Below are positions 13,325 through 21,841 of a stretch of 23,181 bases of DNA, one piece after another. This DNA is from Morganella morganii. Its GTDB lineage: Bacteria > Pseudomonadota > Gammaproteobacteria > Enterobacterales > Enterobacteriaceae. Where the stretch lies: the NCBI RefSeq assembly GCF_003996855.1, contig NZ_NRQY01000003.1:107670-130850 (forward strand), given 5' to 3'. Under the pieces are notes generated by a model, which saw only the letters and a program-made list of their open reading frames with translations, had not been told where the DNA came from and did not search any database. Numbering within the stretch: position 1 is the first letter of the stretch; each line of letters begins with the position of its first letter. A program made the position numbers and the translations under genes.

Positions 13325-13810
13325 TTAGATATTGGTAGTGGTAATGGATATTTCGTCGACACTATCGACGTGATAGGAGGTTTCGGGGTTATATTGCAGA
13401 GTGACGTCCAGCATCATCCTGTTTTCGTATTGATTCGCCTGGTTAACAAGCACATCCTTTCTCGGCTGGCCGTTGTCCAGGGGCTGGCACTTTGTCATCC
13501 GGTCGGTGGTGTAGGAGGACTTCCACAGGTTGGCGACAACACGCGCGCGGCTGTTTGCTTCCTCACCGTAAAAATCAAGCTGGAACGTAGCCTCAACAGA
13601 GCGCTGCGCCGTCATCTGCTCATCCGCCGGATTCCAGTAATCAGCTGTATAATCCAGATCACGCTCAAACAGCATGTGCATAACGATGCCATTTTCAGGA
13701 ATCGGGACGTTGTTCTGATACCCCTGAGCCACAGGACAACTGAATAACTCAGTCAGATACCGACGCAATTCGATAAAGATATCGCGCTCGGTTACGCTTA
13801 TTGTCGCCAT
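13325..13810 (-). CDS. Neck/tail terminator protein (LIC_12616-like)
   Basis: Protein of 161 residues lying directly before the sheath gene, the usual place of the tail terminator or neck protein. It fits the LIC_12616/gp12-like neck family: SVTERDIFIELRRYLTELF at the N-terminus, VPIPENGIVMHML, the TFQLDFYGEEANSRARVVANLWKS core at about 75-98 and a C-terminal ENRMMLDVTLQYNPETSY. ATG at 13810 is preferred over the ATG at 13828 since GAAGG stands just upstream. It overlaps the end of the previous gene by 13 bases. Confidence 0.72.
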   Translation of the reverse strand: MATISVTERDIFIELRRYLTELFSCPVAQGYQNNVPIPENGIVMHMLFERDLDYTADYWNPADEQMTAQRSVEATFQLDFYGEEANSRARVVANLWKSSYTTDRMTKCQPLDNGQPRKDVLVNQANQYENRMMLDVTLQYNPETSYHVDSVDEISITTTNI

Positions 13811-14178
13811 AGCAGCACCTTCACCCATGACGGATAGGACTCAATAACCTGAGTGACAAGCCATTCAGATTCTTCGTCTTCACCGTATGCCCGGAACCGG
13901 AGTTTGTCCGCGCCCTGCTTTTTGGCTCGGCGCAATGCGGAGATCTGTCCGCGCGCGTAGCCGTAAATAAACTGCCCCTGCTGGTTGATAACCCCTAGGT
14001 GTTCCAGGTCTTGTGTGCTCAGGCTTTGTAACTGAACGGAAATGTCGTGACTGGTAAACTTCGGCGTGGTAGCTCCGGCCTCATCAGTCTCATATCCGTC
14101 GTTAGCCATCAGCACAGCAGGGAGGTTTTTATTTACACACTGGATTGCGGTATTTGCGAGGGCGCGGACTTTAATCAT
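13798..14178 (-). CDS. Putative neck/connector protein
   Basis: Protein of 126 residues in the connector block between the gp10-like and terminator-like genes. Family not named with certainty. Visible are ALANTAIQCVNKNLPAVLM at the N-terminus, QLQSLSTQDLEHL at about 49-61, and a C-terminal WLVTQVIESYPSWVKVLLWRQ. The length and place suit a head-tail joining or collar protein. The start overlaps the end of the gp10-like gene by 8 bases and the end overlaps the next gene, which argues for a role in the same complex. Confidence 0.6.
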   Translation of the reverse strand: MIKVRALANTAIQCVNKNLPAVLMANDGYETDEAGATTPKFTSHDISVQLQSLSTQDLEHLGVINQQGQFIYGYARGQISALRRAKKQGADKLRFRAYGEDEESEWLVTQVIESYPSWVKVLLWRQ

Positions 14179-14623
14179 CTGTCACCTCATAATTGACATC
14201 ACCAATCATTACTCTGGTGTCTACAAGTGGTTTTGTTGATGAGTTAGGCATTACCTTACGGGTCCGCCTTGCCCTCAAAGTAGACTCTTTAAGCGGAGGA
14301 TCTGAAAATTCAGCGATAGATGTTTGTATGTCCCCTTTAATTTTTGCTCCTACCGCTTCCAGTACGCCCCTGCCATCAAGTCCAGCCTTAATCCCCCTCG
14401 CTACAGCATCTGACCACTCACCCTGCTTTTCGCTTATAGCGTTACGAAAGAAAGGTCTCGGAGGTTGGTTGTTCCCCGGGGCGCCGTATTCATTGGAATA
14501 TGCCACGGTTGCAATGCTGGTACCGTCCGGGTAAGTACCTCCCCCTAAAAAACCAGCCCTGACTTCCAGTGAATCCAGCCTTTCTGCCAGATCATTGAGG
14601 TACTTTTCCAGACCGTTAGCCAT
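14171..14623 (-). CDS. HK97 gp10-like head-tail connector/tail completion protein
   Basis: Protein of 150 residues with the gp10-like pattern: early VRAGFLGGGTYPDGTSIATVAYSNEYGAPG, then QPPRPFFRNAI, and near the end STKPLVDTRVMIGDVNYEV. This family acts at the head-tail joint, finishing the tail end that meets the head. GGGGAG lies five bases before the ATG. It overlaps the DUF4054 gene by 8 bases. The TR in place of the more usual TG near the C-terminus is a small deviation. Confidence 0.75.
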   Translation of the reverse strand: MANGLEKYLNDLAERLDSLEVRAGFLGGGTYPDGTSIATVAYSNEYGAPGNNQPPRPFFRNAISEKQGEWSDAVARGIKAGLDGRGVLEAVGAKIKGDIQTSIAEFSDPPLKESTLRARRTRKVMPNSSTKPLVDTRVMIGDVNYEVTDD

Positions 14624-15020
14624 AAATGCTCCCCGGATAGTATGTGGCCATTCGATAAACCTTTGTGGCCTGCCAGTAGTCCATTCCGTAAGGGCTTAGC
14701 GTGTACCATGCATTTCTGAACTCAATCTGACCAAGTTCAGAAGACACGGACACACTTCCCTCACTTGCAGACGATACCCGCCCAACCATGCCGGAGCCGC
14801 CTTTACCGTCTTTATCTCCGTATCTCATGTATGCCAAATGAGCCATGAGCAGATAGAGCAATCGCTCACGCTTATCGCTTTGTGCAACAAGAGACATTTC
14901 GGTGTTGTCGAGGTAATCGGTGGCCTGATCGAAAAGGTAAGGCAGCAAATCGTCTGCAATATTGGAAAACTCGGGGAACATGGCGCGGAACGTGGTTGTT
15001 TTCAGCTCCACAATTGCCAT
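14616..15020 (-). CDS. DUF4054 head-tail adaptor protein
   Basis: Protein of 134 residues typical of DUF4054: TTFRAMFPEFSNIADDLLPYLFDQATDYLDN at residues 8-38, a helix with RERLLYLLMAHLAYM, a Gly/Ser-rich GGSGMVGRVSSASEGSVSVS stretch, and a C-terminal AWYTLSPYGMDYWQATKVYR. The fold is that of gp6/gp15-type adaptors that bind below the portal ring. The gene order, portal and head genes first and gp10-like next, supports this. Confidence 0.82.
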   Translation of the reverse strand: MAIVELKTTTFRAMFPEFSNIADDLLPYLFDQATDYLDNTEMSLVAQSDKRERLLYLLMAHLAYMRYGDKDGKGGSGMVGRVSSASEGSVSVSSELGQIEFRNAWYTLSPYGMDYWQATKVYRMATYYPGSIYG

Positions 15021-15022
15021 GC

Positions 15023-15409
15023 TTAATCCTCGGTGAGTGGCTCCACTCCGGCTGATTTAGTACTGGCCTGCTCTAGTCCTGTTTTCTGACCTGAGCGCTC
15101 TTTTGAGGCATCTTCAGCAGAGGCGTAATCCGTTACAGCGAACACAATGCCGTTGCGGATAATCTTCTGATCTTTGAACGCCTTCTCAAAAGCCTCCCAG
15201 GCATCAGCAGGAACATCGCGGGTAATACCAAAACCATTAAGAAGCAGGGACGAGTTAGCCCCTGCCAGAGTGATGGATTTACCTTCATGCCGGAAAGTCA
15301 GGCCGTTCGGAAGTTTGCAGCCAATAACGTAAATTTCCGGTTTGGTAATCACAACTGGTGCCGATGCAGTGCCTTCCGCAACACCCTCTGTTACTTCTTT
15401 CTTAGCCAT
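15023..15409 (-). CDS. Hypothetical structural protein downstream of capsid gene
   Basis: Protein of 128 residues between the major capsid and adaptor genes. A core at about 24-95 (EIYVIGCKLPNGLTFRHEG, SLLLNGFGITRDVPADAWEAFEKAF) is flanked by low-complexity ends rich in Ala, Glu, Ser and Thr. I have no family name to offer with confidence. Proteins at this place in related phages are small head or head-tail parts. AGGGG lies six bases before the ATG. It starts one base after the capsid gene ends. Confidence 0.6.
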   Translation of the reverse strand: MAKKEVTEGVAEGTASAPVVITKPEIYVIGCKLPNGLTFRHEGKSITLAGANSSLLLNGFGITRDVPADAWEAFEKAFKDQKIIRNGIVFAVTDYASAEDASKERSGQKTGLEQASTKSAGVEPLTED

Positions 15410-15410
15410 T

Positions 15411-16436
15411 TTATACCCCTACCATCTGAGCGAATAAGAACGGCTGGGTGATAACTGCGCCGTATGTTGTACCGGAATGCTTTTGTTTCCAGCTTGATGT
15501 CATGGTGATCACCGGATGAGCGCGGAGTTTTTCGCTAAACGCACAGTAACCAGCTTCCTGACCCTGTGCGCTCTCTACGAACATCTGCACCAACTCACCT
15601 GCATCAGTGTCATACTGCGGTGCAACTTCGACACGAAGGTTAGGGAAAGTGTCTTTAACCATTTTCTCTACTGAGTTACCGAAGATTTCGTTGGATTTTT
15701 TGAACCAAACGGAAGAAGTCGGGCTCATGGCAAGCACCAGCGGTGAGGCCATATCAACGCCGTCACCAACAGCGCCGTTAGTACGGGCGATTAAATCGGC
15801 ATACAGAGCAAGAATATCGTTATAAATATCGATAACCTGCTTATCTTTCCACTGAACTGCGCCACCAACAGTGGCCGGAGTGATTGGGGTAGGCAGGGCA
15901 GGGTCATTAAGAATGCCGTAGTTCAGCAAACCTTCAACGCCGTAAAAATAAAACTTGTTTTGCGCCTGGTTCATTGTCCAGGCTGCTGCGCGTTGTTTTT
16001 CTGCGACATACGGCAGCATAGCCAGGCCATAGCGTTCCTGTTCCAACTCACCATAAGTGACCATCGTCTGATAGCGGTACACCTGGCGGTTTTCCCATGC
16101 GCTGGTTACCTGGTTAGCCCCCTGCTCGCTGTAGTCATCGTATGCGACCACATCGCCGGATTGCTCAACGCGCTGAATCAGCATAGTATCTTGCGCCCAT
16201 GATCCTTTTTTCTTCTCACCTAAAATATCGGTTGCTTTTTGCTTGGCAAAAATAGTGCGGACAATTTCAGGGTCAATGAAGGTTGAGACGATTGCCGGAA
16301 TGCCGCCGTTTGCAGGCATAGACGGCTGAACATCAGCATCCATAGCAAAACGAGTGACAGATGGCGGCAGATAAAAACCACGGGATTCTGCCTCTTTCTT
16401 AAATGCTGAAAAATCAGCCTGAGTTAATTGTCCCAT
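15411..16436 (-). CDS. Major capsid protein (DUF2184 family)
   Basis: Protein of 341 residues fitting the DUF2184 major capsid family. Landmarks are the N-terminal arm with GIPAIVSTFIDPEIVRTIF at about 44-62, the SWAQDTMLIQRVEQSGDVVAYDDYSEQG segment, then YRYQTMVTYGELEQERYGLA, and a late KLRAHPVITMTSSWKQKHSG. It builds the icosahedral shell. ATG at 16436 overlaps the stop of the cement gene (TAATG) and has GGAG nine bases upstream; the ATG five codons earlier has no ribosome site. It follows the protease/scaffold and cement genes, the standard head order. Confidence 0.88.
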   Translation of the reverse strand: MGQLTQADFSAFKKEAESRGFYLPPSVTRFAMDADVQPSMPANGGIPAIVSTFIDPEIVRTIFAKQKATDILGEKKKGSWAQDTMLIQRVEQSGDVVAYDDYSEQGANQVTSAWENRQVYRYQTMVTYGELEQERYGLAMLPYVAEKQRAAAWTMNQAQNKFYFYGVEGLLNYGILNDPALPTPITPATVGGAVQWKDKQVIDIYNDILALYADLIARTNGAVGDGVDMASPLVLAMSPTSSVWFKKSNEIFGNSVEKMVKDTFPNLRVEVAPQYDTDAGELVQMFVESAQGQEAGYCAFSEKLRAHPVITMTSSWKQKHSGTTYGAVITQPFLFAQMVGV

Positions 16437-16924
16437 TACGCTTTGCTCCATGTAGAAATTACGAATAAATCACCAACAGCGGCAGCACTTGCAACATACC
16501 ACTCTGTTTCAACTGCGCCATCGACGGTTGCTCCTGCGTCACCCGTTTTAAGTGTCCCGTCAGCCAGTACTGCGAAGACCTTCTGCCCGACAACAGCCGC
16601 CGTTGCAGATTTCGCCCAGAAGTCACCACCAACAATCGGAGATGCTTCCCGGCCTTTAGGGATTAACAGGCTGTTACTCTTCAGGTAATCAATCGTTGCG
16701 TTGGCATTGTTGTAGATATAACCAACCGGCTTACCCGTACCTGTGTTATTTAAAAGTTTAGGGTTGGCGGTATCACGCCATGCGAACCGGCACATAGACA
16801 AGCCATTATCACCGGCCTGGAAAGCACCCGGGCCACCCGCTGCCGCAATGATAGGGCTGTTAGAGGCTGGTTGCCCCTCCTGACCCACACCGGAGTAAGT
16901 GCGTACACTTGATTGAAATGCCAT
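16436..16924 (-). CDS. Capsid cement/decoration protein
   Basis: Protein of 162 residues, rich in Gly, Ala, Val and Thr and poor in charged residues, as beta-rich decoration proteins are. It has AFQSSVRTYSGVGQEGQPASNSP at the N-terminus and a repetitive strand pattern (KVFAVLADGTLKTGDAGATVDGAVETEWYVAS) near the end. It lies between the protease/scaffold gene and the capsid gene, the usual place of structural cement proteins that clamp neighbouring capsomers. It overlaps the capsid gene start by one base. Confidence 0.75.
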   Translation of the reverse strand: MAFQSSVRTYSGVGQEGQPASNSPIIAAAGGPGAFQAGDNGLSMCRFAWRDTANPKLLNNTGTGKPVGYIYNNANATIDYLKSNSLLIPKGREASPIVGGDFWAKSATAAVVGQKVFAVLADGTLKTGDAGATVDGAVETEWYVASAAAVGDLFVISTWSKA

Positions 16925-16926
16925 AA

Positions 16927-18084
16927 TTATTTGCCCTCAAAGAAATTGCGAACAGCGTCGCGGGAAGATGCCGCAATAGGCGCAGAGTCTTGCGCCATAG
17001 TTGGCGCTTTTGCCAGTGTGTTAAATACTGAACGAAGAGCCCCGCTCGGCAGGGTGGCGTGGTCTTCGCAGCCCATTTGCTTCAGTGCGGTGCGATAAAC
17101 TTCTTCTGCACTATCACAGGCAAGCTCGCCTACCACCGGACGAACATCCCGCTCAGCCTGACGAAGATCCATAAAACGACGTTCGACAGCGCTGATAGCG
17201 GCATCCATAGCCATTTTGTTATCTTTGGCTTTTTTGTCGTCATCTTCATCGTCAGCGGATTTTTTAGACTTATCGTCTTTGTCATCGTCGCTGTCATCTG
17301 CCTTGCGGTCACGTTCACGATCTTTCCGTTCGCGCTCTTCCCGCTCTTTGAGTTCCTTTTCTTCGCGCTTTAAGCGTTCAGCTTCAGATTCGTTGTCTTT
17401 TTCTGCCTGTGTCGCATCGTCTTTGATGACTTCATCGACTTTCTTTTCAACTTCGTCCGGCTTTTCATCGTTTGCCAAATATGGCTTGATGACTGCCATC
17501 AGCTTTTCTTTCAGTGTCATTAGGATGTTTCCTGTAGGTTTTGAGTCATAAACAAACACATCGGGACCCGCCCGACCACTTGGCACAATTGCCACATGGT
17601 TACAAACGATGTCACGCATGACACCATCGTAAGCCTCGCCCTCATATTCGCCGGGCGTCATATCAAGCCTGTAGCGGTAAGATGAGGAGATTTCCTTTTG
17701 CTTATCGGTTTCCACGCCGAGAATGGAATCGATATCCCATATCACTAGTGAGTTTTTCAGGTAAGTGCCATCGAACTCAGCCCGTTCACCTGTAGAGCCG
17801 ACAATCGCCTCCTTTGGTGGGTCAATAACGGTTACGCCAATGTGTTTATTGAGCAGTGGCTTGTTGTTGAATGTACTGACGGCTTTCCTGAGCTCTTCAG
17901 GATCGCGGAGCAGGCGATAGGCTTTATTCGGCTCCAGCCCCAGCGCCTCGGAGTCTGGTATTTCCTTGCCGTAGTAGATGCAAACGTTGGACTTGCTGAT
18001 TGGGGTCAATGCAACATGCATCATCCCGTCATCGTCGTAAGTCCTTACACTTGCTTTATCAAAGGCAAATTTCACGTCTTTCAT
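16927..18084 (-). CDS. Head maturation protease/scaffold fusion (DUF2213)
   Basis: Protein of 385 residues. The first 180 are a DUF2213-type protease: NNKPLLNKHIGV with candidate catalytic His81, EISSSYRYRL with a candidate Ser at 133-135, and VCNHVAIVPSGRAGPDV at about 160-176, the usual herpesvirus-type prohead protease end. Residues about 200-290 are almost all Glu, Lys, Arg and Asp in coiled-coil style, then a helical tail follows, which is what a scaffold looks like. One polypeptide would thus organise the prohead and later cut the head proteins. AAAGG lies before the ATG. A terminator stands immediately upstream at 18106-18129. Confidence 0.85.
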   Translation of the reverse strand: MKDVKFAFDKASVRTYDDDGMMHVALTPISKSNVCIYYGKEIPDSEALGLEPNKAYRLLRDPEELRKAVSTFNNKPLLNKHIGVTVIDPPKEAIVGSTGERAEFDGTYLKNSLVIWDIDSILGVETDKQKEISSSYRYRLDMTPGEYEGEAYDGVMRDIVCNHVAIVPSGRAGPDVFVYDSKPTGNILMTLKEKLMAVIKPYLANDEKPDEVEKKVDEVIKDDATQAEKDNESEAERLKREEKELKEREERERKDRERDRKADDSDDDKDDKSKKSADDEDDDKKAKDNKMAMDAAISAVERRFMDLRQAERDVRPVVGELACDSAEEVYRTALKQMGCEDHATLPSGALRSVFNTLAKAPTMAQDSAPIAASSRDAVRNFFEGK

Positions 18085-18105
18085 GGTTTACCTTTATTCA
18101 GACAT

Positions 18106-18129
18106 AAAAAAAGATCACCGAAGTGATCT
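18106..18129 (-). terminator. Strong intrinsic terminator inside head operon
   Basis: Minus strand AGATCAC pairs perfectly with GTGATCT around the stable tetraloop TTCG, followed by a run of seven T (the first being the last stem base). It lies four bases after the stop of the MuF-type gene and 21 bases before the protease start codon. Confidence 0.9.
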
Positions 18130-18133
18130 GTTA

Positions 18134-18949
18134 TTAAAACGGCAACACGGGTCGCCACGTACAACCGCAATTTGGTAATTGCCCAGGCATAATATATTCG
18201 CCATCAATCAGGCACCCCTCAGACAGCCTGAATCGCTTTCTCTCCCTTCCTGCCTTAACGTGACTGTGACGAGGCTTATTTCCTCCTCCACTATGCACCC
18301 ATTCAGCCTCAACGATACCAGCAGCCTGTTGCCTTGCCGCCGATAGTGCACTTGTTGCCTTGCGAGTCTGGTCACGGGCGATAAATTCAGCTCTGCGTCG
18401 TGTAATTCCGTGACGTTTACCGAAATTGCGCTCTATTTCATCAGCAAGCATTTTTCTGTCACCACCACGGGCAACAGCGCGATATACCATGCCCTCCACC
18501 TCGGTGAAATACTTCTCGGGGATGGAGCGGATAAGAGAGACGTTCTCTGCAATGATGGCCTCACGCTTTTCAAGCATGGCATCAGTCCATTGCATGTTGA
18601 TGGTCATGGATTCACGCCGTGCAGCTGCCAATAGCCCCCTGTCAACCGCACTTTGCGTTTTATTCATCAGTTCATCAGAAACAGGAAGAGCCTTGTTAAT
18701 GAACCGGTCCACCCACTTTCTTGCCAGAGCATCCAAAAGCCATTTAATAATGGAGACGGGGTTTGCATCCATAGCCAAATTATCATCCTGAGCGAGAGGA
18801 TTGTCGCGAATAGCATTGACTATTTCGCGTTTAACCTCATCATTCATATCTCTGATTTCGGCGAGCAGCTGTTTCTGATACCACTTAATGTTGCCAGCGT
18901 TGTAATTAACCGGCTTAAGTCTCGTTGTCTTCCGGCTCATAATCACCAT
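18134..18949 (-). CDS. Head morphogenesis protein, MuF/SPP1 gp7 type
   Basis: Protein of 271 residues. The long helical N-terminal part is followed by the MuF-type C-terminal domain: ITRRRAEFIARDQTRKATSALSAARQ at about 185-210, EWVHSGGGNKPRHSHVKAGRERKRF, and PGQLPNCGCTWRPVLPF with the two cysteines at 261 and 263. This family sits beside the portal, and a few copies go into the head. The gene overlaps the end of the portal gene by 35 bases. The ATG at 18949 and another at 18940 (MSRKTTRL) are both possible starts; neither has a strong ribosome site. Confidence 0.85.
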   Translation of the reverse strand: MVIMSRKTTRLKPVNYNAGNIKWYQKQLLAEIRDMNDEVKREIVNAIRDNPLAQDDNLAMDANPVSIIKWLLDALARKWVDRFINKALPVSDELMNKTQSAVDRGLLAAARRESMTINMQWTDAMLEKREAIIAENVSLIRSIPEKYFTEVEGMVYRAVARGGDRKMLADEIERNFGKRHGITRRRAEFIARDQTRKATSALSAARQQAAGIVEAEWVHSGGGNKPRHSHVKAGRERKRFRLSEGCLIDGEYIMPGQLPNCGCTWRPVLPF

Positions 18950-20324
18950 CCAGGTTTTCGAAACCAGCCCCCTCTATGCCTTTCAGCGCGTCCCTGGCTT
19001 CTTCCGAACTAACCAATTGACTATCAGCAGCCACTGCCACCGCATCAACGCGAATTTTAGTGATTTCGGCGCGTTCTTTTTCGCTAATCTCATCGAGAGG
19101 CTTAAACTCAAAGTAAATATCTTCTTTGATCTCCCCGAATTCTGAGAGCTGAATAATCTTGAAGATATTCTCCAAAGGCCGTCTTAGGTTGCCGTCCTGA
19201 TACCCTGATACGGTCTCATGCCACGTATCTAACTCAGAGTCACCCGAAGCATTTAAACCTGCCGGAGCGTTACCCAGCAGCTTCAGGTTAGTAATCCGGG
19301 AAGGAATGCAAAGCTGATCTTGGTAGTTTGACAGCAAATTAGAAAGCTCACTGAGCGAGGTTTGCATGTGAAGCAGGTCTTCATGCACATCTATCGCCCA
19401 TAGACCAAAGTTATCCTGGTATTTCGTAAACATCTTAATTCGTTTATCGAACTCTCCGGGAACCTGAAGGCGAGCATCCATATCCGTTTTAAGCGCTCTC
19501 ATTCTCAGCGTGCGGAGTATCTTAATTACGTTCTTCTTGGCATCGCGCCAATCTACAACGTAGTCCTCCATTAACTGAGTCAGAGATAATCCGCCAAAGT
19601 TATAGGACGGCTTGAGGATATCAGGAACAGGGCGGCTCACAATGTCATTAAATCGCGATTCATGAACCGTTTTCCCCATTACGAACCATGCGCTCGGTTT
19701 GTAGAAGTTATCAGCCAGAGGCCACTGTGTGTTGTACATTGCCGGATAAATCCAGGTTGGGTCGACGACACGCAGACCTTTCAGTGCCCCCTGAGGTATT
19801 TTTCGGGGGTCAAGAAATAACGGCTTCTCCAGTTCATCGTCAGCTTTAGCGCCGGTATCAATATAGATATGTGCCACGCCGTATTGTGAATCCTGTCTGA
19901 CCGCCTCGTGAATCAGGCGCTTCACATCGTATTTAATCAGCGCTTGTTCCATTACTTCAATTCCAGGGTCACCCTCTTTCCTGCTTTTAACCTCAATCCA
20001 GTTACGGGTCATCTCATCAGCAAATACGCTGTGCATGTTCGAGTACTCTACCTGCTGAGACATTGCCGCAAGCTGAGGGTAACCACGAAAGCCGGAGTAC
20101 TCATCGCCAATAGACATGTTATTTAACATATCGTACGGAGTGGCATCCATTGCGAGTACAGCATCCTTTTTGGCTTCCGGTATCACTCCGGGCAAAGGCT
20201 CGTACCGCTTAAATTCAGCGAATTTTTTTTCTTCACCCGACACGGAAGCCTTTTCTAAATCAATCTCACTAATCCTGAGCGGTGGCTTTCCGACAGGCTG
20301 TTGTGTTTTTTTACTCTTGCTCAT
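18915..20324 (-). CDS. Portal protein (DUF1073 type)
   Basis: Protein of 469 residues of the DUF1073-like portal family. Landmarks are YSGFRGYPQLAAMSQQVEYSNMHSVFADEMTRNW at about 77-110, AVRQDSQYGVAHIYID at about 140-155 and the C-terminal ITKIRVDAVAVAADSQLVSSEEARDALKG. Twelve copies form the ring through which DNA enters and leaves the head. Start ATG overlaps the TerL stop (ATGA) and lacks a strong ribosome site, so it is probably coupled to TerL translation. Confidence 0.88.
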   Translation of the reverse strand: MSKSKKTQQPVGKPPLRISEIDLEKASVSGEEKKFAEFKRYEPLPGVIPEAKKDAVLAMDATPYDMLNNMSIGDEYSGFRGYPQLAAMSQQVEYSNMHSVFADEMTRNWIEVKSRKEGDPGIEVMEQALIKYDVKRLIHEAVRQDSQYGVAHIYIDTGAKADDELEKPLFLDPRKIPQGALKGLRVVDPTWIYPAMYNTQWPLADNFYKPSAWFVMGKTVHESRFNDIVSRPVPDILKPSYNFGGLSLTQLMEDYVVDWRDAKKNVIKILRTLRMRALKTDMDARLQVPGEFDKRIKMFTKYQDNFGLWAIDVHEDLLHMQTSLSELSNLLSNYQDQLCIPSRITNLKLLGNAPAGLNASGDSELDTWHETVSGYQDGNLRRPLENIFKIIQLSEFGEIKEDIYFEFKPLDEISEKERAEITKIRVDAVAVAADSQLVSSEEARDALKGIEGAGFENLDGDYEPEDNET

Positions 20325-21841
20325 CGGAGTATCTCGTCTGGAATATTAAAGAGAAGGCCAGCATTAACTTTCATCTCAGTGATGGCATCCATCATTGGAT
20401 CTAACTGGTCATCATGCGTGTTAAAATCGGGGTTGATTGATTCCATCTCAACAAGGAAGTCACTGACGAAAGGCCGGTCTGCTGGTAATTTGATGTAGCC
20501 GGACTCGATGAAGCCCTGTGTGTCCATCAATCGGGTGTATTTATCCTTATCTCGCTGAATGGCTTTCACCGGACATAACGCATCTTTGCGGATGCTTTGT
20601 ATCAGGCCGGTGCCGGACGCTTTATCTTCTATCGCCATGTGCCTGAGTGGTCCATTTTTAAGTGATTTGCACGAATTCCAGAACGCCGTAGCTCTGCGCT
20701 TTAATTCATCGGCTTCCCACTTGCCCCGGATCATATCTATCAGATACATGTAGCCATCCACGCCAAGCCCCCAATGCTCAAACACGGAGAAGTCATTAAC
20801 TTCTTTCGTTTTCTGCGCGGTATCCCCATAGACAGCCCGCCATTTAAGCGGGGGCAGCTCTTTGTATTCACCGAACCACTCGGATTTAATCAGGCCACCA
20901 CCTTTTGCCGTAGGGCGCTGCTGGTACAGGGCATTCCATACCAGAGAGCCGCGTTGCTTGGCTTTATCAACAAACTTGCAGGGCATGCGCTCAGGAAAGA
21001 GGATTTCACCGGGCTTTCTCAGGCTGTATTTCTTCCCGTTAAGCTCATGGACTTCATGATTTTCAGCCTCCATCGGGAAACTGACAACCCGCCATTGTTC
21101 CCCGCCGGATTCAGCAAGTTTCAGTAACTGCCCGGCAAGGTCGTTCTGATGCCAACGGGTGAGGATGATGATTATTCCGTTTATCTTCGGATCAGCACGG
21201 GTAAAGAATGTGGTGTCGTACCAGTCGATAACTGATTCCTGATACACCGTTGATGATGCAGTTTTGTAGTCCTTGGCAGGGTCATCAATGATACCGATAT
21301 TCATACCCTGACCAGTGATGCCGCCATTAACGCCTGCAGCACGATATGAGCCGCCTTGGATATCACCTTTGGAGTTGATTATTTCCCATAACTCAGCAGT
21401 GCGTATTGCACCACCCGCCCCGGCCCGGCTGAGAGTCAAGTTAGTTTCGGGAAATATTTCATTGTACCGAGTGGATGTTATTATTCGCTGTGTATCGCGG
21501 GACATCCTGTTAGCCAAATCTGACGAGTAGGAACAGGCGATCACATTCCAGTTCGGATGCTTACCCAGAACATACGCGGGAAACCGACGTGATGCCGCTT
21601 CACTTTTGCCCGAGCGCGGAGGTGCGAATATCATCAGGCGAGGCATCAGCCCAGCCTCCGCATCAACTAAAAACTGGTCTAACTCTGCAAACAGCAACTC
21701 GTTAAACCAGCCAGTCTCATACAGTGGGTTTGTATACAGGGTGAAATCTAAAAGGCTATTTCTCGCTCTCTCAATTTGTCGTTGTTTAAACGCCTCAAGA
21801 GTCTGCAAGTTTCTCATTGAGCTGCGACTTGTTCCTGCCAT
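20321..21841 (-). CDS. terL: Terminase large subunit
   Basis: Protein of 506 residues, the DNA packaging motor. The ATPase has Walker A APPRSGKS at 73-80, Walker B NIGIIDDP at 181-188 and the coupling segment IIIILTRWHQNDL at 223-235. The C-terminal RNase H-like nuclease has AVYGDTAQ with Asp340, MAIEDKASG with Glu405 and HDDQLDP with Asp477/478, the expected acidic metal-binding set. All key residues are present, so it should be active. ATG at 21841 has AAGGAG seven bases upstream and overlaps the end of TerS by 47 bases. Confidence 0.96.
   Translation of the reverse strand: MAGTSRSSMRNLQTLEAFKQRQIERARNSLLDFTLYTNPLYETGWFNELLFAELDQFLVDAEAGLMPRLMIFAPPRSGKSEAASRRFPAYVLGKHPNWNVIACSYSSDLANRMSRDTQRIITSTRYNEIFPETNLTLSRAGAGGAIRTAELWEIINSKGDIQGGSYRAAGVNGGITGQGMNIGIIDDPAKDYKTASSTVYQESVIDWYDTTFFTRADPKINGIIIILTRWHQNDLAGQLLKLAESGGEQWRVVSFPMEAENHEVHELNGKKYSLRKPGEILFPERMPCKFVDKAKQRGSLVWNALYQQRPTAKGGGLIKSEWFGEYKELPPLKWRAVYGDTAQKTKEVNDFSVFEHWGLGVDGYMYLIDMIRGKWEADELKRRATAFWNSCKSLKNGPLRHMAIEDKASGTGLIQSIRKDALCPVKAIQRDKDKYTRLMDTQGFIESGYIKLPADRPFVSDFLVEMESINPDFNTHDDQLDPMMDAITEMKVNAGLLFNIPDEILR

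Noticed and set aside
17216..17551. Plus-strand serine-rich frame opposite the scaffold part of the protease gene
   Set aside because: The Ser, Phe and Leu runs are simply the reverse complement of Glu, Lys, Arg and Asp codons in the charged scaffold.
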